Assembly: GCA_019634385.1 (NCBI GenBank)
Contig: JAHQVK010000239.1
Location: forward strand, 1-63,311
From: Myxococcales bacterium
GTDB taxonomy: Bacteria > Myxococcota > Kuafuiibacteriia > Kuafuiibacteriales > Kuafuiibacteriaceae
DNA length: 63,311 bases
Reading direction: 5' to 3'
The notes under the pieces are model-generated. The model ran no database searches. It worked only from the letters and a program-made list of their open reading frames with translations, and had not been told where the DNA came from. Below are positions 56,355-63,311 of this stretch, one piece after another. The position numbers and the translations under genes are program-made. How positions within the stretch are numbered: position 1 is the stretch's first letter; each line of letters opens with the position of its first letter.

Positions 56355-57998
56355 TTATATGTTGAAGGTGCCTTCGATAACGGCTTGTGCCTCTGCCTGT
56401 ATGTCTTGTAGATGATCGAGCCCGATAAAGCTTTCCGCGTAAATTTTGTACACCGATTCCGTGCCGGAGGGTCGAGCTGCAAACCAGCCGTCTTTGGTGA
56501 CCACTTTGAGCCCCCCAATGGGTTCTCCGTTACCAGGGGCCGCGGTAAGAATATCAGTAATCGGCTGACCTGCGAGTTCTCTGGTTGTGATTTGATCTGG
56601 AGATAAGTTTTTGAGCGCCGATTTTTGTGCAGGGGTGGCGGGAGCATCTATTCTCTCATAGATTGGGGCACCATGTTGCTCAGTAAGTTGCTGGTAATGT
56701 TCACCGGGATCTTTCCCGGTGATGGCCATGAGTTCAGCGGCGGCCAAATCTAAGAGCAGACCATCTTTGTCGGTGGTCCAGACATGACCATTGCACTGTA
56801 GAAATGAGGCTCCAGCCGACTCTTCTCCACCGAACCCGTACTCACCGGAAGATAACCCATCAACAAACCATTTGAAGCCCACGGGTACCTCTCTCAATGG
56901 TAGGTTATTGGCTTTGGCGACTCGGTCGATCATGCTGGAACTGACCAGTGTTTTACCAACTGCGGCCCCTTTGGGCCAGTTTGGACGATGGGTGAATAGA
57001 TAGTTTATGATAACCGCAAGGTAGTGGTTTGGGTTGAGCAGTCCAGCAGACTTTGTAACGATACCATGTCGGTCGTAGTCACAATCATTGCCAAACGCGA
57101 TGTCATACTTGTCTTTCAAGGCGATGAGGCTCGCCATAGCATAAGGAGAGCTGCAGTCCATTCGGATCTTGCCGTCTTTGTCTACGGTCATGAAGCCAAA
57201 GGTGGGATCCACATAGTTGTTGACCACGTCTAAGTTGATACCGCTCTTTTCGGCTAGTGGTGCCCAGTAGGCAATACCGGATCCACCCATGGGATCCACT
57301 CCAATGCGCAGGCCTGCGCTACGAATAGCTTCAAGGTTGACCGCGTTATGGAGGGCATCAACGTACGGGGTTATGTAGTCAAATTTATGGGTAGTATTGG
57401 CTGCCAGCGCTTGAGCAAAAGACTGTCGCTGGATGCCTTGGAGGTTATTTTCCAGTAATTGATTTGCCTCGTTCTCGATCCAAGTTGTGATCTCTGCCCC
57501 TGCAGGGCCGCCGTGAGGAGGGTTGTACTTGAAACCTCCGTCCTCAGGCGGATTATGACTGGGCGTAATCACAACCCCGTCCGCTAGGCGATCGGTGCGA
57601 CCTTGATTATGGTTAATGATTGCTCGAGAAAGGCTAGGGGTCGGGGTGTAGCCATCGTTGATATCGATCATGATATCAACTCCGTGGGCGGCGAAAACTT
57701 CTAGAGCGGTTCGATACGCCGGCTCAGAGAGGGCGTGAGTATCTTTGGCAACGAAGAGCGGACCACTGATGTTATGCTTACTTCTATAACGACAGATGGC
57801 TTCGGCGATGGCTAAGATATGTGCTTCATTGAAGGCACCCTGAAAGCTACTGCCACGGTGTCCAGAGGTTCCGAAGGTTACCCGCTGCTCACGTATGGTG
57901 GGATCGGGTTTGTCTGAGTAGTATGCGGAAATCAGCTTTGGGATGTCGGTCAGTATGGTTTTGGGGGCCGGTAGGCCGGCGAGCGGATGAAGTCCCAT
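56355..57998 (-). CDS. pgm: Phosphoglucomutase (alpha-D-glucose-specific)
   Basis: 547 residues, normal for the family. It interconverts glucose-1- and glucose-6-phosphate, linking glycolysis to glycogen and sugar-nucleotide synthesis. The N-terminus MGLHPLAGLPAPKTILTD is typical. The catalytic phosphoserine loop is VVITPSHNPPEDGG, the metal loop contains GNDCDYDRHG, the sugar-binding loop is YGFGGEESAG, and the phosphate-binding C-terminal domain has ARPSGTESVYKIYAES. The substrate also feeds GlgC, 7 kb upstream. The 3' end has been duplicated downstream, but the gene itself is intact. Confidence 0.95.
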   Translation of the reverse strand: MGLHPLAGLPAPKTILTDIPKLISAYYSDKPDPTIREQRVTFGTSGHRGSSFQGAFNEAHILAIAEAICRYRSKHNISGPLFVAKDTHALSEPAYRTALEVFAAHGVDIMIDINDGYTPTPSLSRAIINHNQGRTDRLADGVVITPSHNPPEDGGFKYNPPHGGPAGAEITTWIENEANQLLENNLQGIQRQSFAQALAANTTHKFDYITPYVDALHNAVNLEAIRSAGLRIGVDPMGGSGIAYWAPLAEKSGINLDVVNNYVDPTFGFMTVDKDGKIRMDCSSPYAMASLIALKDKYDIAFGNDCDYDRHGIVTKSAGLLNPNHYLAVIINYLFTHRPNWPKGAAVGKTLVSSSMIDRVAKANNLPLREVPVGFKWFVDGLSSGEYGFGGEESAGASFLQCNGHVWTTDKDGLLLDLAAAELMAITGKDPGEHYQQLTEQHGAPIYERIDAPATPAQKSALKNLSPDQITTRELAGQPITDILTAAPGNGEPIGGLKVVTKDGWFAARPSGTESVYKIYAESFIGLDHLQDIQAEAQAVIEGTFNI

Positions 57999-58070
57999 GC
58001 GGGGGGAGTGTACACTGCTCGTCAGATCCGCAAAGCATTGGTGTCGGGGTAGGGGGGAGAGGTTTTCAGA

Positions 58071-58898
58071 TTAAAAATAGTATGCGCCGCTGAAGTGGAG
58101 GCCCCATATGCCGTCTTCGTCAAAGGCAAATCCTTCTGGTTGGCTGAGGTTGATAGTGAACTTGGCCTTAAGGCTCACATCACCGGTACGAAAGCCAACA
58201 AAGGGTTCAATTGATGCTTGAGTATCGGAGGTTGCAGGATTGTCGTCTTCGACCCGTACGCCCTGGATACGTACCCCCAGATTGAGGGGGCGCAGATGAT
58301 AAATGCCTTCGGCGGCACCTTGCAGACCAATTTGGGTACTGTCGCGAACAAATGGAATGAGCATAAATGCTGCAAAATCAGCGGCTATGGTGATGTTCTG
58401 GCTAGGATAGAATTCCAGCCGAGCTGGAACCACAAAACTCATAGTGTCTGCCTCGTATAACCACGGATCCCAATTCCCTCGCATTGCAGCAGCGGTAGCG
58501 AGAGCCTCTTGACCGCGAGGGCCCTCCCCATCAGCTACGGGTAGACTTAGGCCAGCTCCGGCGCGAAGACGGCCTCGTCCAAAGTCAGAAGTAAAATGAA
58601 GGGCTACGAATGGGTTGAGAGCATCGGCATTCGTTCCGGTTAAGGCGTCGGTATCTATAAGAGTTAACCCCCAATCGGCGGTCAACAACAGCTGGTGATT
58701 GAGTTCCGCTAAAACGTGTAACGATGGAACCCAGGTTGTATAGCGAATGTTTTCGGTAGGATTGCGGGTGTTGAATCCCAAATTGAGCTCAATATGGGGG
58801 TCCATCTCCGAAGCGTGACTTTGGCTCATTGGTATGGAGCTGACAGACAACGCGGTGACAAAAGCAACAATGTGAGGATGTGGTAAATGAATCATCAT
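58071..58898 (-). CDS. Probable outer-membrane beta-barrel protein
   Basis: 275 residues from the ATG ending at 58898, chosen because GAGG lies 5 bp upstream (the frame opens seven codons earlier). A signal peptide (about 1-29, VAFVTALSVSSIPMSQSHAS) precedes a strand-rich chain with alternating residues (NITIAADFAAFMLIPF, GRGRLRAGAGLSLPV) ending WGLHFSGAYYF with C-terminal Phe. I do not recognise a named family. Surface localisation is inferred. It follows pgm upstream on the same strand after a 72-bp gap. Confidence 0.78.
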   Translation of the reverse strand: MMIHLPHPHIVAFVTALSVSSIPMSQSHASEMDPHIELNLGFNTRNPTENIRYTTWVPSLHVLAELNHQLLLTADWGLTLIDTDALTGTNADALNPFVALHFTSDFGRGRLRAGAGLSLPVADGEGPRGQEALATAAAMRGNWDPWLYEADTMSFVVPARLEFYPSQNITIAADFAAFMLIPFVRDSTQIGLQGAAEGIYHLRPLNLGVRIQGVRVEDDNPATSDTQASIEPFVGFRTGDVSLKAKFTINLSQPEGFAFDEDGIWGLHFSGAYYF

Positions 58899-59289
58899 TA
58901 TCACCTCGTGGCGCGGCATAGCATACGGCGCTTTTGTTAGTCGTTTGTATATGAGGTTTTCTTCAGTTTTGGTTGTAATGTGCTGGTGCTCACTGAAAGG
59001 GTTGGACTATTGAGGATGTCCGAGCACGTTTTCAGTATTAAGTTTTTTTGAAGTAATTCATCAATAGTTGCTCCATTTTGCGAGGAAAGATATCTTTGCT
59101 CTTCTGTACGATCTAACGTGTAGAGCATTGTCTCTATCCGCAGAGGCTCACGTAGAAACCAATTGGGCATAGGCCCAACCTCCTGCGGCTATGCCCGGCT
59201 TTGCTGGGCTGTTCGACCATGTGAAGAGTTTGCTTGTGATCCAACCGTCTCAAACGCCAGTGCTCCTTGCTGTACGAGAATGCATTTCC
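58899..59289. other. Intergenic region between the outer-membrane protein and argS
   Basis: 391 bp without a convincing gene; a 77-codon minus-strand frame (58937-59170) has no family resemblance. The stretch 59165-59196 can form a hairpin (gggcatag / ctatgccc) that may end the argS transcript. The region must also hold the promoter of the outer-membrane protein gene. No family A to C repeat was found here. Confidence 0.5.
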
Positions 59290-61269
59290 TTACATGGCGG
59301 TTGGAGCTTGTACGCCAATCAAGTACAGGCCATGGGCGAGGGTTTCGCGGATGGCGTCAACCAGTGCTAGACGAGCGGTTCTTAGGTGCTGAAGTTCCGG
59401 TTCATCAAGAAGGACACGTTTTGTGCGATCTTTGTTGCCTGCGCTCAGCCAGCTTGCAGTGACTTGAGCGAGATCGATCAATGCGCGAGTGACAATTGAT
59501 GGTTCGAAGTTGTCGCAAGCCAGAGTGACTGCATCCGGATACGCTGCGAGGGTTTTGAGGACTGCGCGTTCTTCTGGAGTCACGAGACACTCTGGTTGGA
59601 TATCACTTGGTACGCCTCCCGCTTTACGTAAAATACTACATGCCCGAGCGTGAGAGAATTGTACGTAGGGGGCGGTGTGACCACGGAAGTCTAGCACTTC
59701 CTCGTAGCTGAACGTATAGTCGCTGGTCCTGAGGTTTTTGAGATCCCCAAAGATGATCGAGCCCACGCCGATTGCTTCAACAACGTCTTTTAGGTGCTCC
59801 TTGGCGATTTTGTCCGACTGCTCGCAAACTTGTTCGGCTTTTTGTACTGCTTCTTCGAGCACTTCGTCCAAAAAAACGATATTGCCACGGCGGGTGCTCA
59901 TCCCATGCACGCGACCAAAAGGTACGTGGTGCATATTCTCGGCCCATGTAAAGCCCATAGCTTTGAGCGTCGAAAAAAGTTGGCTAAAATTAAGAGATTG
60001 GTCTGCAGCGACAACATATAGGGCTCGTTCAAACTTGAATCGCTTATAACGATCTATGGCTGCTGCTATATCCCTAGTGAGATACAAGGTAGTGCCATCG
60101 CTGGTTTTGAGTAGTACCGGAGGTTGTCCTTTGGGCACGACCATGTCCACAACTTCGGCGCCGTTATCTATCTTGGTGCCCGGTTGTTGCCGGACCTGAG
60201 CAATGGTTTGCTCAAGGACTTTGGAGTAGAAAGACTCCCCTTCAATGGCGTCAAACTCGACACCCATTCGGTGGTACACTCGCTTAAACTCGTCAATAGA
60301 ACTATCTCGGTAGCGTTTCCAAATACCGAGGGCTTCTTCGTCGCTGTCCTCCATACGCTTCAGAAAAGCCCGGGCTTGAGTATCGTAGGCTTTTGCTTGC
60401 TCGAGTGCCTCTTTGGCCTCTTTTGCTTCTTGAGTGAGTTTTTCGAGCTGGACGTTGAAATTTTGCAGAGGGTCGCTGTCTTTTGTTGCGAGGTATTCTC
60501 GCAGTTTTTTCTCCAGGCTCCTTATCAGCTTTTCAGTTCTTTTTTTCTGCTCCTTAGGGAGGGATCCTAGGTTAGTTCGAGCCTCGGTCAGTTGAGTTGC
60601 GAGGGCTCGGACTTCAGTGGGCGCGGTGATCGATCGTTGTAGAGAGCCAACATCAGCCTCTCGACTGGCTTTGACATAGACCTCGACCAGGTGTTTGGCG
60701 TCCGTTATGCGCTTGGGGTTGCCATGGCGCTCAAAACCGGTGGCCAGAAGACCAAACTGTTTCCCCCAGTCCCCCAAATAGTTGATGCCTTGGACGGTCC
60801 AGCCTCGAGCACGGTGAATACGAGCGATGGCATGTCCGATTACCGTTGATCGAATATGGTGGAAGGCGAGAGGTTTAGCGATGTTCGGGGAAGAAAAATC
60901 AATGACCACTGTTTTTCCAGCCCCTTCTTGCCCACCGCCGTAGCCGGGGGTTCTTGCGTCGCTGAGTACCGTGTTTGCTAGCAGAGACGCGCTAATCCGA
61001 ATATTAACGTACGGACCCGCAGCGTGGACATCCACAAATCGCTCGTCAGCGGCTAGCTTTTGAGCGATGCGTTCGGCTATGACCGGAGGTGGAGCCGGAG
61101 GGTTTAGAGCTTTGGTGAGCAAAAAGCACGGGAGTGCTAGATCCCCATGGCTCGGGTCAGGAACCTTAACGTGGTGAGCCAGCTCCTCCGCTGATGGATG
61201 TGAAAGCCCTTGGCTCTCCACCACCGCCGATGCCAGAGCAGCCTTTAGGGTGGCCATTGGCGAGGACAT
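59290..61269 (-). CDS. argS: Arginyl-tRNA synthetase with a helical insertion
   Basis: About 659 residues from the ATG ending at 61269; the frame is open to 61311, overlapping mrp on the other strand. The additional N-terminal domain is followed by the class I HIGH region (SSPNIAKPLAFHHIRSTVIG), the KMSKS equivalent GMSTRRGNIVFLDEVL and the anticodon-binding start VQFSHARACSILRKAG. An unusual stretch of about 90 residues (roughly bases 60380-60670), highly charged and helical (for example LTEARTNLGSLPKEQKKRTE), is inserted between VEVYVKA and FLKRMEDSDEEAL, where E. coli ArgS continues directly. E. coli ArgS is 577 residues. Confidence 0.94.
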   Translation of the reverse strand: MSSPMATLKAALASAVVESQGLSHPSAEELAHHVKVPDPSHGDLALPCFLLTKALNPPAPPPVIAERIAQKLAADERFVDVHAAGPYVNIRISASLLANTVLSDARTPGYGGGQEGAGKTVVIDFSSPNIAKPLAFHHIRSTVIGHAIARIHRARGWTVQGINYLGDWGKQFGLLATGFERHGNPKRITDAKHLVEVYVKASREADVGSLQRSITAPTEVRALATQLTEARTNLGSLPKEQKKRTEKLIRSLEKKLREYLATKDSDPLQNFNVQLEKLTQEAKEAKEALEQAKAYDTQARAFLKRMEDSDEEALGIWKRYRDSSIDEFKRVYHRMGVEFDAIEGESFYSKVLEQTIAQVRQQPGTKIDNGAEVVDMVVPKGQPPVLLKTSDGTTLYLTRDIAAAIDRYKRFKFERALYVVAADQSLNFSQLFSTLKAMGFTWAENMHHVPFGRVHGMSTRRGNIVFLDEVLEEAVQKAEQVCEQSDKIAKEHLKDVVEAIGVGSIIFGDLKNLRTSDYTFSYEEVLDFRGHTAPYVQFSHARACSILRKAGGVPSDIQPECLVTPEERAVLKTLAAYPDAVTLACDNFEPSIVTRALIDLAQVTASWLSAGNKDRTKRVLLDEPELQHLRTARLALVDAIRETLAHGLYLIGVQAPTAM

Positions 61270-61294
61270 GGGCTGCTCGTAACGAGACGAATCA

Positions 61295-62395
61295 ATGTTT
61301 GGCAAGGACACAAAGACTCCGGACCCGGCGGTACTCAGCGCTCAACTTGCAGAGATAAAAGACCCTCGGCTGGATAAGACTATCGGTGCATTAGGTTGGC
61401 TGGGAGAACTGGTGGTGGACGCCAAGCGTGTCCGGGTGGACGTTTGTCTGCCTACACCAGCGTGGCAGAATAAAAGTGTGCTGGAAACGCAGATGCGGGA
61501 GGTGTTGCTTCCGTTGGTGGGCGGACACCAGCTAGAGTTTGCGTGGTCGAGCAAAGTCGAGCGCTCTCGGGCTAGCTCATCGACCGAGCTCTTGCCCACG
61601 GTGAAGAACCTTATCCTTTTGGCCTCAGGGAAGGGGGGCGTGGGCAAAAGTACTGTAGCAACCAATGTGGCGGCGGCTCTAGCCCATAGGGGAGCCCAGG
61701 TGGGACTTTTGGATGCCGATATTTATGGTCCATCCATCCCTACTATGCTCGGAACTGATGAACGACCGGAGGTCTCTGGTCAGCGCTTGGTGCCTATCCA
61801 TCGTCATGGTCTTCGACTCATGTCGATCGGCTTTATTGTCCAGGCACAGGACGCGATGGTGTGGCGAGGCCCGATGCTTGTACAGGCGCTCACGCAATTT
61901 ATGCGTGATGTGGATTGGGGTGAACTCGATTACCTCATCATCGATATGCCCCCGGGTACGGGGGATGTGCAGCTGACCATCGCCCAGAGCGTTAAGGTAT
62001 CAGGGGCGGTGTTGGTCTCAACCCCTCAGGATGTCGCTTTGGCGGACGTGGTGCGAGGCAAAGCGATGTTCGACAAGACCGATATCCCCACCTTGGGCGT
62101 GGTCGAGAACATGTCTTATTTTGTTTGTGGGTCTTGTGATGCACGACATGAGATCTTTTCCAGTGGGGGTGCTCGTCGATTGGCGGAGAAGATGGATCTC
62201 CCGGTGTTGGGTGAAGTACCACTAGATCCGGAGATCCGGCTAGCTTCTGATTCTGGCAAACCGGTGGTGCTTACACACCCGCACAGTGCTTCGGCTCAGG
62301 CCTTGTTCTCGGTTGCGGACCAGATCGCCTCAGATCTGGCAGTGAGAGCTCAAGCTATGACCGCAAAACCAACTGGACTGAAGATTATCCAGTGA
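61295..62395 (+). CDS. mrp: Mrp/ApbC-family iron-sulfur carrier ATPase
   Basis: 366 residues, start ATG at 61295, divergent from argS. The N-terminal 90 residues are a diverged MIP18/DUF59-like domain. The P-loop is LLASGKGGVGKSTVATNVAA (about 108-127), with the second Lys typical of deviant Walker A. LDADIYGPSIPTML, IIDMPPGTGDVQLTIAQ and the Cys pair YFVCGSC complete the signature. It carries and transfers 4Fe-4S clusters in the cytoplasm. No other Fe-S assembly gene is near. Confidence 0.93.
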   Translation: MFGKDTKTPDPAVLSAQLAEIKDPRLDKTIGALGWLGELVVDAKRVRVDVCLPTPAWQNKSVLETQMREVLLPLVGGHQLEFAWSSKVERSRASSSTELLPTVKNLILLASGKGGVGKSTVATNVAAALAHRGAQVGLLDADIYGPSIPTMLGTDERPEVSGQRLVPIHRHGLRLMSIGFIVQAQDAMVWRGPMLVQALTQFMRDVDWGELDYLIIDMPPGTGDVQLTIAQSVKVSGAVLVSTPQDVALADVVRGKAMFDKTDIPTLGVVENMSYFVCGSCDARHEIFSSGGARRLAEKMDLPVLGEVPLDPEIRLASDSGKPVVLTHPHSASAQALFSVADQIASDLAVRAQAMTAKPTGLKIIQ

Positions 62396-62487
62396 AATAC
62401 GCAGGGTAGTCCCGTGTTCGTCCCCTCAAGCAGCATAGGAGGCGTTGCTGGTTTGACGGAGGCGATTTCGCGGGGCATGAGATCGTT

Positions 62488-63311
62488 ATGGCTGCCAAGG
62501 CACAAGCCAAGCCTCCCAGCGGTACCCGAGATTTTTTGCCGTACGACTTGGCGCGACGCACCTTTGTGACCCAAGTGATCCGTGATGTCTACGAGGCGCA
62601 TGGCTTTGCTCCTCTGGAGACGCCCACCTTCGAGCGGCTTGATACCCTCCTTGGAAAGTACGGTGATGAAGGTGACCAGTTGGTCTTTAAGGTATTGCAT
62701 CGTGGACAAAATCTGGTCACCGGTATTCGTCGAGCTCACGAGTATATCCAGGAACCGGGAGTCGTAGTGACCGGGCGTTCCGGTGAAACAGCTGCCGGCG
62801 CGGAGCGTATTTTGGCGGACCTGGGCCTTCGCTACGATCTCACGGTGCCCCTTGCTCGAGCCTATGCTGCTTACCAAGGGAAGCTGCCGCCCATCTTTCG
62901 CCGATACCAGATTCAGCCGGTGTGGAGGGCTGACTCCCCCGGTAAGGGGCGCTTCAGAGAATTTTACCAATGCGATGTGGATGTTATTGGTGCCCAAAGT
63001 CTTTCAGCGGAAGCGGAAGTTGCTGGAGCAGTCTCCAGCGTTCTTTGGCGTTTGGGGTTTTCAGACTGCGTGATTCGTCTCAACGACCGACGGATCCTAC
63101 AGGGTGTAGTTGAAGGGTCTGGGATTCCCAAAGAACTCGAAACGACAGCCATTGTTGCCTTGGATAAGCTGGACAAGATCAGCGAGGCCGAGGTGGTCGA
63201 AGAGATGGCATCCAAGGGGGTAGCGCAAGATGCGGCCGGCCGGATGATGAGCATTGTTCTTGGAGACGTCAGCCTCGATACCGTGGAAGCGGCCCTTCAA
63301 GGCCACGAAGC
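62488..63311 (+). CDS. hisS: Histidyl-tRNA synthetase (5' part, cut by window end)
   Basis: 274 complete codons from the ATG at 62488, still open at the window end. Class II motif 1 lies around RRTFVTQVIRDVYEAHGFAP. The motif 2 region reads YQIQPVWRADSPGKGRFREF then YQCDVDVIG, matching HisRS. RYDLTVPLARAYA is the family signature strand. The start SGTRDFLPYDLARR is typical (GxRDFLP). It begins 93 bp after mrp on the same strand. Confidence 0.93.
   Translation, partial: MAAKAQAKPPSGTRDFLPYDLARRTFVTQVIRDVYEAHGFAPLETPTFERLDTLLGKYGDEGDQLVFKVLHRGQNLVTGIRRAHEYIQEPGVVVTGRSGETAAGAERILADLGLRYDLTVPLARAYAAYQGKLPPIFRRYQIQPVWRADSPGKGRFREFYQCDVDVIGAQSLSAEAEVAGAVSSVLWRLGFSDCVIRLNDRRILQGVVEGSGIPKELETTAIVALDKLDKISEAEVVEEMASKGVAQDAAGRMMSIVLGDVSLDTVEAALQGHE

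Noticed and set aside
58937..59170. 77-codon minus-strand frame between the outer-membrane protein and argS
   Set aside because: No motif, no ribosome-binding site noticed, unbiased composition; more likely intergenic.
59220..59310. Possible tail duplication after argS (gcttgt...cca similarity)
   Set aside because: Only a few short matches at a non-constant offset of about 74 bp; not better than chance.

Overview
The window looks like chromosomal DNA of a Gram-negative, Myxococcota/deltaproteobacteria-like bacterium of moderate GC. This rests on the RpoC N-terminus and the tRNA-secE-nusG-rplKAJL-rpoBC layout, several secreted or beta-barrel proteins (signal peptides, C-terminal Phe), HflK/HflC-like and FloA-like SPFH proteins, SNF2 helicases with SWIM zinc fingers, and HEAT and HD-GYP proteins with a shared N-terminal region. 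Genus and species cannot be read from the sequence. No rRNA, CRISPR array, prophage or complete transposase gene is present.

Layout. 1-4585: end of a repeat element, then a minus-strand operon nfeD - floA - 62-aa protein - membrane-anchored zincin-like protease. 4.7-13.7 kb: TPR membrane protein, truD, pspA, a HEAT-repeat protein, a degenerate HD-GYP protein, a DUF2231-type membrane protein, pyrF and rlmB. 13.7-27.1 kb: five tRNA genes (Thr-UGU, Tyr-GUA, Gly-UCC, Thr-GGU, Trp-CCA), secE, nusG with a long acidic N-terminus, rplK, rplA, rplJ, rplL, rpoB and rpoC. 27.6-34.5 kb: two convergent SNF2 helicase loci, one with SWIM fused and one with SWIM on a coupled separate gene. 34.9-43.7 kb: lgt, an outer-membrane protein, ppsR, a TPR protein, clpX, asnS and a conserved-looking unknown. 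43.8-49.9 kb: coiled-coil membrane protein, HflC/HflK-like pair, tRNA-Gln, two secreted unknowns, glgC and a small membrane protein. 50.5-63.3 kb: tsaC/sua5, an unknown, an M23 peptidase, a DUF218 protein, an alpha/beta hydrolase, pgm, an outer-membrane protein, argS with an extra helical insertion, mrp, and the 5' part of hisS.

Themes. Translation and transcription dominate: RNA polymerase, ribosomal proteins, six tRNAs, three aminoacyl-tRNA synthetases and the RNA-modification enzymes TruD, RlmB and TsaC. Membrane quality control is the second theme: FloA/NfeD/protease, PspA, HflK/C-like proteins, ClpX and Lgt. GlgC and Pgm are adjacent steps of glucose-1-phosphate/glycogen metabolism, but they are not in one operon.

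The most unusual features are non-coding. (1) Downstream of pgm lie five degenerate tandem copies of the pgm 3' end, period about 65 bp, each still readable as a Pgm-like C-terminus. An unrelated gene at 43.8 kb has one extra copy of its own 3' end, stop codon included, at exactly 65 bp. This suggests a process that duplicates gene tails. (2) Three families of short palindromic, MITE-like elements are scattered through intergenic DNA. Two of them have long terminal inverted repeats bounded by CTAG-like tetranucleotides, and none encodes a transposase.
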